Assembly (NCBI GenBank): GCA_043101845.1
Contig: JBICHN010000011.1
Span: 186,001 to 250,000, forward strand
From: JBICHN01 sp043101845
GTDB taxonomy: Bacteria > Planctomycetota > Phycisphaerae > Phycisphaerales > UBA5793
Direction of reading: 5' to 3'
DNA length: 64,000 nt
Shown in pieces: positions 18,614 through 27,670 of the stretch. Below the pieces are notes generated by a model that saw only the letters and a list, made by a program, of their open reading frames with translations, made no database searches and was not told the origin of the DNA. The first letter of the stretch is position 1. Every line of letters starts with the position of its first letter. Both the position numbers and the translations under genes were made by a program.

Positions 18614-20242
18614 TCAGGCGCCTTTGGCCTTGAGTTTGTCGTCGATCGCCTGGTCCGTGTGCGCCACGCCGACATTGAAATCGGCCGCGATCCACCGCTC
18701 GAGCGCCTCTTCGTCGACGCCTTCGAGCGGGAACGCGCTCAACTCGCGCCCCATCATCTTCTCGGCGGCGCGCTTGCCGGAGAGGATCGAGTGATCCATG
18801 TTGAGATACTCGAAGTCACCGAAGCGGCCGCACGCGTAAATGTCGTGCGACTCGAGCCAGTCGTGAATGACCTTCGTCGCGGGTCGATGGTCCCAGGTGT
18901 AGAGGACATACGCGGGCTCGAGACGAATCACGCCGCAGTGCTCCGGCTTGATGCGCCGCGCCTGTTCGCGGGTGATGAGCCCGATCTTGATGAGTCCGTC
19001 GATCGTCTTCTTGATGAGCGTCTTCGAATCGGTCGGGCCGATGTCCTTCCACTTGCTCGCCGAAATCTCCGCCGCGACCGACGAGCAGTTCGCCGGCGCC
19101 ATCGACGGCGCGAAGTTCTTCGGCCAGCTCAATCGGTGGAAGATGAGATCGGGATCCGGGTAGTACGCCCAGTGCATCGGCGTGAGGTTCGGAATCTCGA
19201 GCCCGATGTTCACGGTGTACACCGTGTTCCACTTGAGCTTGTCGACGGCCTTGCGCACCCGCTGCGGGATTGAATCGGCGAGCATCGCGAGCTTGCTGAT
19301 CGGCGCCGTCGAGATGAGATGGTCGTACGAGCAGGTCGATCCATCCTCGAACTCGAGCTGATGCTTCTTCACATGGATGCGCTTCACCTTCGTGAAGGTG
19401 TGCACCGAGTGGTCGTTGAGATGCTTGCCCATGCTTCGGGGCAGCGTCTCCATGCCGCCGCGCTTCGGATACCAGAACCGCGCGTTCGGGCCGTAGTCGC
19501 CCTGGCTCGGCGCCACGGCGCCTTCGATCGCGGTCTGGATGGGTGGCGTGAGCACGCGGTCCGCGATCCAGTCGTAGCTCATCTGGTCCTGCGGGATCGC
19601 CCAGACCTTGTAGTTGAACGGGAGGAAGAACTCCTCGGTGATCCCGGCGCCGAAGGTCGCGTAGGCCCACTCCTTGAAGTTCTTCGGCTTCGACTTCGGC
19701 GTGTGGTAGGTCGCCTCGATGAGCCCCATGAGATTGCGAACGACCACTTCCTTCGGAAGGCCGTAGGTGTTCGACTGGTACGGGTACGCCGTGTAGACGC
19801 CGTGCGAGTAGATGTAGCTGTACTTCGGCCGGAGATCGAAGTTCTTCCCGAGGATGCCGGTGATGAACTTCTTCGCGTACGGCTGCTTCGTATAGAGGAT
19901 GTGAATCGAGCGATCGAAGAGGTACCCGCCGAAATTCTCCGTGCAGCACAGGCCGCCGATGCGCTCGGCCTGCTCGAAGATCTCGTAGTCCTTTTTGATG
20001 TGGAGCGCGGCTGACATGCCCGCGATGCCCGCGCCGAGCACGGCCACGCCGGTCTGTGACGGGAGGTCGCGACCGACGATGCGGCCGGTCGTCGGCTTTG
20101 TCGCCGACGATTCGCCGAGCACCCGCGTTCCTGGCGCCGGATCGACTGGTCCGCTCGATCGCGAGCGCTTGACCTCACCATTCCTGGACGCCGACTGGCT
20201 CCGAGAGCCCGAGGCGCCACGACCTCCACGCTGCTTCGCCAT
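18614..20242 (-). CDS. FAD-dependent amine-oxidase/UDP-galactopyranose-mutase-like protein
   Basis: 542 aa flavoprotein. After a basic, low-complexity N-terminal extension of about 60 residues comes the dinucleotide fold VAVLGAGIAGMSAALHI with the FAD-binding acidic residue in YEIFEQAERIGGLCC. The middle part (FNYKVWAIPQDQMSYDWIADRV) and the C-terminal FAD loop (YACGRFGDFEYLNMDHS) match the protoporphyrinogen-oxidase/UGM-like group often linked to polysaccharide synthesis. The substrate cannot be told. The N-terminal extension is unusual; an internal start is possible, but no ATG precedes the Rossmann motif closely. Confidence 0.75.
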   Translation of the reverse strand: MAKQRGGRGASGSRSQSASRNGEVKRSRSSGPVDPAPGTRVLGESSATKPTTGRIVGRDLPSQTGVAVLGAGIAGMSAALHIKKDYEIFEQAERIGGLCCTENFGGYLFDRSIHILYTKQPYAKKFITGILGKNFDLRPKYSYIYSHGVYTAYPYQSNTYGLPKEVVVRNLMGLIEATYHTPKSKPKNFKEWAYATFGAGITEEFFLPFNYKVWAIPQDQMSYDWIADRVLTPPIQTAIEGAVAPSQGDYGPNARFWYPKRGGMETLPRSMGKHLNDHSVHTFTKVKRIHVKKHQLEFEDGSTCSYDHLISTAPISKLAMLADSIPQRVRKAVDKLKWNTVYTVNIGLEIPNLTPMHWAYYPDPDLIFHRLSWPKNFAPSMAPANCSSVAAEISASKWKDIGPTDSKTLIKKTIDGLIKIGLITREQARRIKPEHCGVIRLEPAYVLYTWDHRPATKVIHDWLESHDIYACGRFGDFEYLNMDHSILSGKRAAEKMMGRELSAFPLEGVDEEALERWIAADFNVGVAHTDQAIDDKLKAKGA

Positions 20243-20393
20243 GAGAAGTACTGCTCTGAAAACGGGTTCTTAATCCCCACCACTCGTGCGGGGACAGTAC
20301 CCCAGATCGGCGCCTGCTCAAGTAAGCTTTGCGCAAAGGGGTCGGAAGCCCGTGATTGGACCGCCTTCTCGGACGAAGCCGGAAGCCGCGGCG

Positions 20394-20867
20394 TCAGCCG
20401 TCGCCCTCGAGACGCGCCTTCGCGCGGTTGTAGCCCTGCGTGTACTGACGGTCATCTCCGAGTTCGCGCGCCGCGTCATACTGGTCCATGGCGAGGTCAT
20501 AGTCGCCGGTCGCCTCGTACGCGACGCCGAGCGCGAAGATCGACCGAACATCCTCATCATCGGCGTCGACCGCGTCTTCGAGCGCCTCGATGGCCTCGTC
20601 ATAATCGCCCACTTCAAGCGCCCGCACCCCGGCCTCGCTTCGCGGATGGTTCGATGGTTCGACATGCACCGGGATCTCTTCGCCGTCGTACTCCACCATG
20701 ACGGTCACCGAGTCATCGGAGTATTCCTCTTTCGCCTCATCTCCGCCGAAGAGACGGGTGAAGTCTTCCTTGATCCCCTCCGCGGTGGAGCAACTCATCG
20801 ACAGGATCAGGACGCCGCCAAGACAAACGGACGCGGCGAGTGAGCGAACGACATGAGAGAACTTCAT
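20394..20867 (-). CDS. Small TPR lipoprotein
   Basis: 157 aa from ATG 20867, with AAGGA about 10 nt upstream. The signal peptide ends in a lipobox-like LSMSCS (Cys near residue 26). A central acidic strand-rich part is followed by TPR helices (AGVRALEVGDYDEAIEALED and FALGVAYEATGDYDLAMDQY). Probably an anchored protein-interaction module. It lies downstream of the caspase-like gene with only 53 nt between, but a terminator-like hairpin separates them. Confidence 0.7.
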   Translation of the reverse strand: MKFSHVVRSLAASVCLGGVLILSMSCSTAEGIKEDFTRLFGGDEAKEEYSDDSVTVMVEYDGEEIPVHVEPSNHPRSEAGVRALEVGDYDEAIEALEDAVDADDEDVRSIFALGVAYEATGDYDLAMDQYDAARELGDDRQYTQGYNRAKARLEGDG

Positions 20868-20882
20868 ACTGCGAATCCTTCC

Positions 20883-20922
20883 CGGAACAGAAACGGCGAC
20901 GCCGAGCATCCTCGACGCCGTT
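20883..20922 (-). terminator. Probable terminator of the caspase-like operon
   Basis: AACGGCG (20892-20898) pairs with CGCCGTT (20916-20922) around a bulged inner stem CGAG/CTCG, followed on the minus strand by TTTCTGTT. It overlaps the last bases of the caspase-like stop codon. Confidence 0.5.
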
Positions 20923-22699
20923 ACGAATCAAGTAGATCACGGAACGCCTCGAGTGATTCGTCGGCGGCGGCGAGCGCGCGGCGCATGGACTGCCGCAGCC
21001 CCATCGACTCAGCTTCGCGGATCTTCACCACATCGGCGCGGAGTTGGCGACACGCGGCCTGGATCGCTTCGTTCGATCCCCGCTGCGTCCCGCCGACTTC
21101 ACGGTCGTCGAGAGCCTGCGACGCTTCCGACTCGAGGTCGCTGATCGCCCGCTCCCATTTCTTGAGCGCGCGGTTGATCGAGTTTGCGTTGTCGGAGTCG
21201 AGCGCCTTCTCGAATCGATCGCGCTCCTTCATGATTGAGCCGATTCGATCGCGGATCGTCGGTTCACGCTGGGCGAGCATCGTCGCGAGCGTGAATCCCG
21301 CCGCCAGGGCGTCGTCCGGATTGAGCTCGCGATCCTCCGCGATGGTCGCAAAGGTCGACGCGAAGAGGATGAGAGCCTGATCGCGCAACTCGTTCGCGAC
21401 GGCTTCGTCCCGCCGCACCCCGATGCCGTCTTCATAACAGTCTGCGACCGCTTCGTGGCCGATACTCGTCTGCGTGTCGTATGCGTCGGCCGCGTAGTGG
21501 AACGAAGTCTCCTCGTCCTTCTCGACCCCGACTCCGATCGCGTAGAAGTGTTGCATGAGCGCAAGGGCGTATGGATCGCCGTTCGCCGCACGTTCTTCGT
21601 ACTCCTGTCGTCGCGCCACCCATTCGGGGTCCGCCGAGAGGTCCTTCGAAGACGCCTCGCGCGTCGATTGTCGTCGAACCTCGCGGTACTCCTCTTCGCT
21701 CGTCGCGGCGGGCAGCGACCGCTCATCGCCCGTGCGCGCCGGCGTCGCGTTCGTCTCCGAATCGACGAGGAGCGTGTCGTACTCCGGGTGCTCGCGGTAG
21801 ATGAACACCCAGTCGCCATCGCTCGGCGTGATCGCGTGTCGTCGCGGGCGCAGCTCGCGGTTGTGCTCCGCCGAGATATCGATGACCCGGCGGTAGAGCG
21901 GCGCGAAGAGGTCGGTGACCGGAAGAAGTTCGCCCTCGCGCAACTGCTCGAGCAGCGCGTAGGTAAACACGCCGTGCCCGTACTCCATCGAACTGAACGA
22001 CTGCTGAGTCGCGGTGCCGGCGGTGATGACCTGCCGCGTCGGCTCACGCAGGAGTTGCCGCACAAGCGATCGCTCGCCCTTCCCGACACTTCGATCGGAC
22101 ACCGAAGCGAGCACGCCCGAATAGCAGCAATCCATGAGCAACAGCACATGCTTCGCGTCGCAGTCCATGACGCGATCCGCGAACTCGTTCATGCTGATCG
22201 CTTCGCGGTCGAACTCGTCGATCGACGGGTTCGCGAAGTCCTCGATCTCGGCGTCGAACGGGATGATGTAACCCTGTCGCTGGTATCGCTTCTCGTTCGC
22301 CTCCGGCGTCACGGTCGCGCCATGACCGGCGTAGAAGACGATGATGGCGTCGTTCGGCCCGGCCTCGTTCGCGACCCGGTCGAGTTCCGCGAGGATGCCG
22401 TCGCGCGTCGCCATCGGGCCGACGAGTTTCGACGCCCCGTAGCCATACCGCGTCTCGAGGAGGTCCGCGACCTCGAGCGCGTCCGCGTCCGCGAAGTCGA
22501 CCGGTGGAATGTAGGGCGACGCGAAAAACTGCACGCCGATCGAGACGACATGCACGCGATCGTACAGGCGACCCGTCTTCGTGGTGTCGCCCGGCGGGCG
22601 GGCGGACGCCACCGCCGCCGATATCGCCGCCAGAAAGGCCGACGCGAGCACGCGCACGAGCACGATCACCTGCAGTCGGCGTCGACGCTTACCCATCAT
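20921..22699 (-). CDS. Caspase-like (peptidase C14) protein with Sel1-type repeats
   Basis: 592 aa from ATG 22699. An N-terminal hydrophobic segment (about 11-33) serves as signal or anchor. The caspase-like domain follows, with catalytic His in YAGHG (about residue 126) and Cys in MDCCYSG (about 192), so both catalytic residues are present. The C-terminal half contains Sel1/TPR-like helices (DPYALALMQHFYAIGVGVEK and GHEAVADCYEDGIGVRRDEA) and a coiled, charged end. Bacterial metacaspase-like proteins are implicated in signalling and regulated cell death, but this function is not shown here. The start overlaps the stop of the upstream membrane protein gene by about 10 nt, so the pair is co-translated. 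Confidence 0.82.
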   Translation of the reverse strand: MMGKRRRRLQVIVLVRVLASAFLAAISAAVASARPPGDTTKTGRLYDRVHVVSIGVQFFASPYIPPVDFADADALEVADLLETRYGYGASKLVGPMATRDGILAELDRVANEAGPNDAIIVFYAGHGATVTPEANEKRYQRQGYIIPFDAEIEDFANPSIDEFDREAISMNEFADRVMDCDAKHVLLLMDCCYSGVLASVSDRSVGKGERSLVRQLLREPTRQVITAGTATQQSFSSMEYGHGVFTYALLEQLREGELLPVTDLFAPLYRRVIDISAEHNRELRPRRHAITPSDGDWVFIYREHPEYDTLLVDSETNATPARTGDERSLPAATSEEEYREVRRQSTREASSKDLSADPEWVARRQEYEERAANGDPYALALMQHFYAIGVGVEKDEETSFHYAADAYDTQTSIGHEAVADCYEDGIGVRRDEAVANELRDQALILFASTFATIAEDRELNPDDALAAGFTLATMLAQREPTIRDRIGSIMKERDRFEKALDSDNANSINRALKKWERAISDLESEASQALDDREVGGTQRGSNEAIQAACRQLRADVVKIREAESMGLRQSMRRALAAADESLEAFRDLLDS

Positions 22700-23486
22700 G
22701 GTCGCCACTTTCACTTGGATTGACCGGATGCGTCCACCCGGTAAACGCGACTTCGCGTCGACGCAGGATGGTGAGCGCCTCGTCGAACCAGTCCGTCGGC
22801 GCTTCCGCAGGCCAGCCGAGCGGTCGCACATCAGCGGTGAGCCGCCGCTTCTCGTATCGATCATCACTCCAGTAGATCGCCTCGCGCGCCGCAAGCGTCG
22901 GCAGGTAGCCCCGGTCGCGTGAGATCGCCGCGAGTTCCTCCTGCAACGAATCGAGATCGTGCTTCGTGAACGGCCGGTCGGATGACAGGATGAGAAAGGT
23001 CACGCTGTTCGGCGCGTCGCCGATGTGCAGCTTCCAGTCGTGTGCGCGTAATTCGTCCTCGGGATAGACGAAGGTCGTCCCATCCCCGAGCGCTTCGACG
23101 ATGACGCAGTAGCAGCCGGGGTGGGCGTCCATCGCGAGACGCAACGGAGTAAGCGGATCGAGCGGGGGGGTCGATTCGTCAATGAGTTCATAGTCATCGA
23201 ACGGAGTCCGCCATGCGAGGCGGAACGGAACCGGAGAGAGCCCCGCTTGAATCATCTCGCGAACCGTGGGGGCGCCCGGCTGCATGACTGAACACGCGTC
23301 GACCCACAGGCCGAGCAGCGTCGCGAGCGGCGCGACGATCGCGATGAAGAGGAAGGTGAGCCCGCGCCGACCTCGGCACCGGCCCCACCAGATTTCGACC
23401 GGGTGAAAGAGGTGGGAGTGTCCAGGTGTATTGCAACCGGTGTCCGGCTCGCCGCCGGTCGGTCGAACTTCCGTCTCCGCCATCAT
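22689..23486 (-). CDS. Unknown single-pass membrane protein coupled to the caspase-like gene
   Basis: 265 aa, no family recognised. One strong membrane helix (LTFLFIAIVAPLATLLGLWV, about residues 43-62) separates a short N-terminal region from an extracytoplasmic or cytoplasmic domain of about 200 residues with three Cys near the helix and a CYCVIVEAL strand. Its TAA overlaps the start region of the caspase-like gene. Translational coupling suggests it is the partner, sensor or substrate of that protease. Confidence 0.65.
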   Translation of the reverse strand: MMAETEVRPTGGEPDTGCNTPGHSHLFHPVEIWWGRCRGRRGLTFLFIAIVAPLATLLGLWVDACSVMQPGAPTVREMIQAGLSPVPFRLAWRTPFDDYELIDESTPPLDPLTPLRLAMDAHPGCYCVIVEALGDGTTFVYPEDELRAHDWKLHIGDAPNSVTFLILSSDRPFTKHDLDSLQEELAAISRDRGYLPTLAAREAIYWSDDRYEKRRLTADVRPLGWPAEAPTDWFDEALTILRRREVAFTGWTHPVNPSESGDHDG

Positions 23487-23764
23487 CCGGCCCCGCTCAA
23501 CTCGTCCTCACTCACTGACGAACGCAGAAGCGCCGGCGACCATGGCCAAACACCCCGACCCACCCGCATTATGCCCCGGGCCGGAGTCGACCGCAAGCGG
23601 GCAACGGTATCTCTGACCTGTCCCGTTTCGTGCTCCCGCGATGTTTGCTCGACATTCGCGCTCGGGATACTTTGAGCGGCTGCGATTCGGTTCGTCACGA
23701 AGAAGTGTCTGGCGTACCGGGAGCGCGCTCGCGCTTCCATCGGAATCTAGAGGAGAAACAGGCG

Positions 23765-25489
23765 ATGGCACGGCGAAATTGGCTCGGCCCGCATGGCGGG
23801 TGTGGATGGCGTTGCGCGATGCTCGCGGTGGCGGTCATCTTCGGCGCCGCGGCGCCGAACGCATTCGCGCAGTCGTTTCGCGAGTTCTGGACGGCCCGCG
23901 TCGACGGCGCCGCGGAAGAGGAGGTCGATTTCAATCTCAAGATCGACAGCGAAGGCAATATCGTCACCGTCGGCTGGGTCTACACGCCGATCGGGCAGTA
24001 TGACCTGCTCGTCCGGAAGTACGATCGCGTCGGTCGTCTGCTCTGGACCGTCACGCATGACGGCACAGCGCATGGAGATGAGCAGTTTGGCAGCCTCGCG
24101 ATCGACTCGAACGATCACATCATCGTGAGCGGCACGACGAACGAGCTCGCGAGTGGCGACGACATGACCACGATCAAGATCGATCCGAACGGCCAGATCC
24201 TCTGGGTCCGCCGATACAACGGCGCGCTGAACGCGAACGACGGCGGCTTTGGAATCGAAAGTGTCGGCGTCGACGCGGCGAACCACATCTATGTCACCGG
24301 CTACGAGACCGGACTCTCCGGTCATCTCGAATGCGTCACCGTGAAGTACGGTCCGAACGGCGCCGTGCAGTGGGTGCGTCAGTACCGGGGAACAAATCCG
24401 CTCGACCCGTCCGCCGTCGGATGGGTCAATGTCGTCACACCGAACGGCGAGGTCTATGTCGGCGGCGGGGTGTACTCCCAGACCGGCGGACACGACTACG
24501 CCATCCTCAAGTACAACTCCGGCGGAACGCTCCTCTGGGACCGCATCTTCGACAGCCCGTACCACGGTTCGGATTCGATCTATGCGATCGCGCTCGACGC
24601 CGCGGAGAATGTGTTCGTCACCGGCATCTCCGAGTCGCAGCACCTCGTGGGCGACTTCGAGTACTCGACGGTGAAGTACAACTCGGCGGGCGTCTTCCAG
24701 TGGGAAGGTCGCTACGGCGGCCCGCACGGGTTCCACTACGGCTGGCTCGTCGCCCCCGATCACGCCGGCGGCGCCTATGTCTCCGGCGCGTCCATGACGA
24801 CCGGCGGCGAATATGACATCGGAACCGTCCACTACGACTCGAGCGGCTCCACGACCTGGACCGCGACCTACCGCGATTACCGCTACTTCGGCGACGACTG
24901 GGCCTACGACCTCGCGATCGACACGAACGGCGACCTCATCGTTGTCGGACACGGCTGGCGCGGCTTCGGACGCGGCGACGACGCGTACCTGTTGCGCTAC
25001 TCGCCGACGGGCGCTCTCCTCGACGAAGTGATCGTCGACGGAACGGCGCGCGGCGACGATCTCTGGTACGCCGTCGAAATCGCCGACAGCGGGCGCATCG
25101 TGATGTGCGGAACCTCGCTTGGCCTCGGCACCTCGACCGACTCGTTCGTCGCGAAGTACACGAGCGATCCTCCGGCCCTGCTCACCGTTTCGCCCGACCC
25201 GCTCCTCGCGCGGCAGACCGCGACCTTCACGCTCACGAACATCGAGCCGGACACGGACTGCTACCTCGCGTACAGCGTGCAGGGGCCGGGCGCGATCTTC
25301 GTGCCCTTCCTCAATGTGAGCATCTCGCTCCAGTCGCCCGTCCAGGCCGGGCCGGTCGTGACGAGCGACGCGAACGGGATCGCGGTGTGGAACCTCTTCA
25401 TTCCCGGCAGCGCCACCGGCCTGAGCGTATGGCTCCAGGCGGCGCACTATGACGAGACGAGCAATGTCGTTGAGACGCAGGTGAATTGA
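23765..25489 (+). CDS. Exported SBBP-type beta-propeller protein with shared C-terminal module
   Basis: 574 aa from ATG 23765, with AGGAG about 10 nt upstream. The signal peptide ends near APNAFAQ. The body consists of repeated blades of the VTVGWVYTPIGQYDLLVRKY / YVTGYETG...VKYGPNGAVQWVRQY kind (SBBP/beta-propeller repeats, about nine). The last 100 residues (from LLTVSPDPLLARQTATF) form a different beta-rich module ending WLQAAHYDETSNVVETQ. Three other exported proteins in this window carry the same module. Predicted secreted or surface protein; ligand unknown. Confidence 0.8.
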   Translation: MARRNWLGPHGGCGWRCAMLAVAVIFGAAAPNAFAQSFREFWTARVDGAAEEEVDFNLKIDSEGNIVTVGWVYTPIGQYDLLVRKYDRVGRLLWTVTHDGTAHGDEQFGSLAIDSNDHIIVSGTTNELASGDDMTTIKIDPNGQILWVRRYNGALNANDGGFGIESVGVDAANHIYVTGYETGLSGHLECVTVKYGPNGAVQWVRQYRGTNPLDPSAVGWVNVVTPNGEVYVGGGVYSQTGGHDYAILKYNSGGTLLWDRIFDSPYHGSDSIYAIALDAAENVFVTGISESQHLVGDFEYSTVKYNSAGVFQWEGRYGGPHGFHYGWLVAPDHAGGAYVSGASMTTGGEYDIGTVHYDSSGSTTWTATYRDYRYFGDDWAYDLAIDTNGDLIVVGHGWRGFGRGDDAYLLRYSPTGALLDEVIVDGTARGDDLWYAVEIADSGRIVMCGTSLGLGTSTDSFVAKYTSDPPALLTVSPDPLLARQTATFTLTNIEPDTDCYLAYSVQGPGAIFVPFLNVSISLQSPVQAGPVVTSDANGIAVWNLFIPGSATGLSVWLQAAHYDETSNVVETQVN

Positions 25490-25547
25490 ACTCGTCCCGA
25501 TTGCGGGATTCGTTGATGGATCCCGCTGCAATCGATCACCCATACCC

Positions 25548-25586
25548 CCGCGACCCGTCGGCCCCGCCGGCGGGTCGCGGTCGTTT
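25548..25586 (+). terminator. Terminator after the 23765 gene
   Basis: CCGCGACCCG (25548-25557) pairs with CGGGTCGCGG (25571-25580) and is followed by TCGTTT. Confidence 0.7.
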
Positions 25587-25657
25587 GAAGTCGCCCGCCT
25601 CCCGATTCCCGATCGGCCTCCACGCCCCGGCATGATTGGCCGATACCATGGGTGACC

Positions 25658-27412
25658 ATGACGAGCGAACAGTCCTCCGGCGCCCGGGGCCGGACCTACA
25701 TCCTCGGCGCCGACGGCGCCACCTGGAGCGTCATCGAGCGCCTCCTCGACGCCGGCGATCTCCCGAACTTCCGCCGGGCCATGGACGCGGGTGCCTTCGG
25801 GCCGCTCGAATCGGTCGAGAACATGCGCTCCGCCTCCGCGTGGACGAGCATGTTCACCGGCTGCAATCCCGGCAAGCACGGCATCTACGAGTTCTACGAG
25901 TTCCTCCCCGAGAGCTACTCGCTCAAGTTCATCAACGGCTCGTACAAACAGGTCCCGGGGTTCTGGACCTACCTCGACCGCGACGGCCAGTCGGTCGGCC
26001 TCATCAATGTTCCGATGACCTATCCGGCCGAGCCCGTCGCCCAGGGGTATTCGATCGCGGGTCTCGACGGCCCCGGCAAGTCCTCGCCGCGCTTCGGCTA
26101 TCCGGACGACTTCATCGAGACGCTCGAGTCGAAGATGGGCCGCGACTATGTCGTCGAGCCCGGGCTCACTTCCGCGATCGCGCGCGGCAACCCGCAGGAG
26201 GCCGTCGACCTCCTCATGGATGAACTCGAGTCGAAGACCCGCGCGCTCGAGGTCATGCTGAACGACATGCCCGTCGACTGCCTCGAGTTCGTCTACCGCA
26301 GTCTCGACGCGGCCCAGCACGGCTTCTGGAAGTGGATGGACCCGACGCATCCGAAACACGATCCGAACGCCACGGCGGAGAACGCGAAGTACGGCCGAGT
26401 GATCGATGATGTGTATCGCCACATCGACGGCGCGCTCGGCATGATTCTCGACCACATGGGTCCCGACGATTCACTGCTCGTCCTGAGCGATCACGGCTTC
26501 GGGCCGAAGTGTCCCGTGTCGAGCCAACTCAACCGCTGGCTCGAAGCGCACGGCTATCTCGTATACGAGAAGGGGGGCGACCAGCCCGGCCTCGTCTCGA
26601 AGTTGCTCAAGGTCGTCGCGTCGAAGACGAGCCGCAAAACGAAGGAGCGCCTCGCGCGGCTGCTCCCCTGGCTCCGCGACTGGGCCCAGTCGAAGGCGCT
26701 CTTCTCCGGCGTCGACTGGTCGAAGACGCGTGTCTATTCCGACGCCCAGTTCCCGCGGCTCCGCCTGAACATCAAGGGGCGCGAAGGACAAGGCATCGTC
26801 GATCCCGCCGACGCGCCGGCGCTCATGAAGGAGTTGCGCGCGAAGCTGTCCGAGATGCGCGACTCGAAGACCGGCGAGCCGATCGTCCGCGACATCTTCT
26901 TCAAGGAAGAGATTTACAAGGGCGCCCACACCGGCCCGGCCGAGGACATCCTCGTCCGCTGGCGCGAGGACATCATCATCCACGGCGTCGAGATGCCGCC
27001 CGGCTTCGAGCAGCCCGAGGACGAGCTCAGCGTCATGCCGGGCGAAGACCCGAAGGTCATCTCCGGCGACCACCAGATTCACGGCGTCTTCCTCGGCGTC
27101 GGCCCGGCGTTCCGCCCGGGCGCACAGGTCGAGGGGTTGCGCCTGCTCGACATGACGCCGACGATCCTCCACCTCCGCGGCCTGCCGATCCCCTCGAACA
27201 TGGACGGCCGCGTGATGACGGCGGCGATGACCGACGACTGGCTCACCGCCCACCCGGTCCGCACGACGGACACGACGCTCGAATCCCCCTCGACCACCCC
27301 AACCGACCGCAACGGCGGCAATTCGTCAACCGATTCCAGCGCCGCCGCGTACTCGGAGGAAGAGGAGAAGGTCCTCGAGGAGCGGTTGAGGAGTTTGGGG
27401 TATATCGAGTAA
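25658..27412 (+). CDS. Alkaline-phosphatase-superfamily phosphodiesterase/nucleotide pyrophosphatase-like enzyme
   Basis: 584 aa, no signal peptide. The N-terminus YILGADGATWSVIERLLDAG holds the metal-binding Asp. The nucleophile region is ENMRSASAWTSMFTGCNPGKHG, and the second metal site is LLVLSDHGFGPKC, with a further His in GDHQIHGVFLG. This fits type I phosphodiesterase/pyrophosphatase-like members of the superfamily, whose planctomycete and archaeal members are often linked to glycoconjugate metabolism. ATG 25658 is used; an in-frame GTG lies 6 nt earlier. The last 80 residues are Ser/Thr- and Glu-rich. A second superfamily member lies at 31067, on the other side of the island. Confidence 0.8.
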   Translation: MTSEQSSGARGRTYILGADGATWSVIERLLDAGDLPNFRRAMDAGAFGPLESVENMRSASAWTSMFTGCNPGKHGIYEFYEFLPESYSLKFINGSYKQVPGFWTYLDRDGQSVGLINVPMTYPAEPVAQGYSIAGLDGPGKSSPRFGYPDDFIETLESKMGRDYVVEPGLTSAIARGNPQEAVDLLMDELESKTRALEVMLNDMPVDCLEFVYRSLDAAQHGFWKWMDPTHPKHDPNATAENAKYGRVIDDVYRHIDGALGMILDHMGPDDSLLVLSDHGFGPKCPVSSQLNRWLEAHGYLVYEKGGDQPGLVSKLLKVVASKTSRKTKERLARLLPWLRDWAQSKALFSGVDWSKTRVYSDAQFPRLRLNIKGREGQGIVDPADAPALMKELRAKLSEMRDSKTGEPIVRDIFFKEEIYKGAHTGPAEDILVRWREDIIIHGVEMPPGFEQPEDELSVMPGEDPKVISGDHQIHGVFLGVGPAFRPGAQVEGLRLLDMTPTILHLRGLPIPSNMDGRVMTAAMTDDWLTAHPVRTTDTTLESPSTTPTDRNGGNSSTDSSAAAYSEEEEKVLEERLRSLGYIE

Positions 27413-27424
27413 GGCGACGACGGT

Positions 27425-27670
27425 TTAGCGCGGTCGTCGTTGGTCGCGAATTGTCTCGCGAATAAGTTCGTAGTACTCGCGAATGCATCGAGCTTCGTGC
27501 GCGTCAGTGCATTCACGAATGCCGATTTCGCTCACCTGTCCACACTCGTGATAGTCTTCGGTCGCCTGCCACTGCTCGATGAGGACATCGAGCCCATCAA
27601 GCAACTGGCCGACGAACATATCCGGAAGCACGAGCGTGATCTTCTCATCGTTCTCTTCGCTTCGCGTCAA
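27425..27670 (-). CDS. Unknown small island protein, TTG start
   Basis: 81 aa, not recognised. The start TTG at 27670 is chosen because a strong GGGGAGGAAGG lies 7 nt upstream and because TTGA overlaps the stop of the upstream gene, a classic coupling arrangement. The protein is acidic, with a mid segment LVLPDMFVGQLLDGLDVLIE and a C-terminal amphipathic helix (REYYELIRETIRDQ). Size, overlap and co-orientation with the 27667 gene are what is expected of a two-component toxin-antitoxin or accessory pair, but no toxin motif is visible. Confidence 0.6.
   Translation of the reverse strand: MTRSEENDEKITLVLPDMFVGQLLDGLDVLIEQWQATEDYHECGQVSEIGIRECTDAHEARCIREYYELIRETIRDQRRPR

Noticed and set aside
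23747..26455. 902-codon open frame on the minus strand
   Set aside because: Shadow of the SBBP protein and the phosphodiesterase genes; composition dominated by Arg, Glu, Asp, Val, typical of GC-rich antisense frames.
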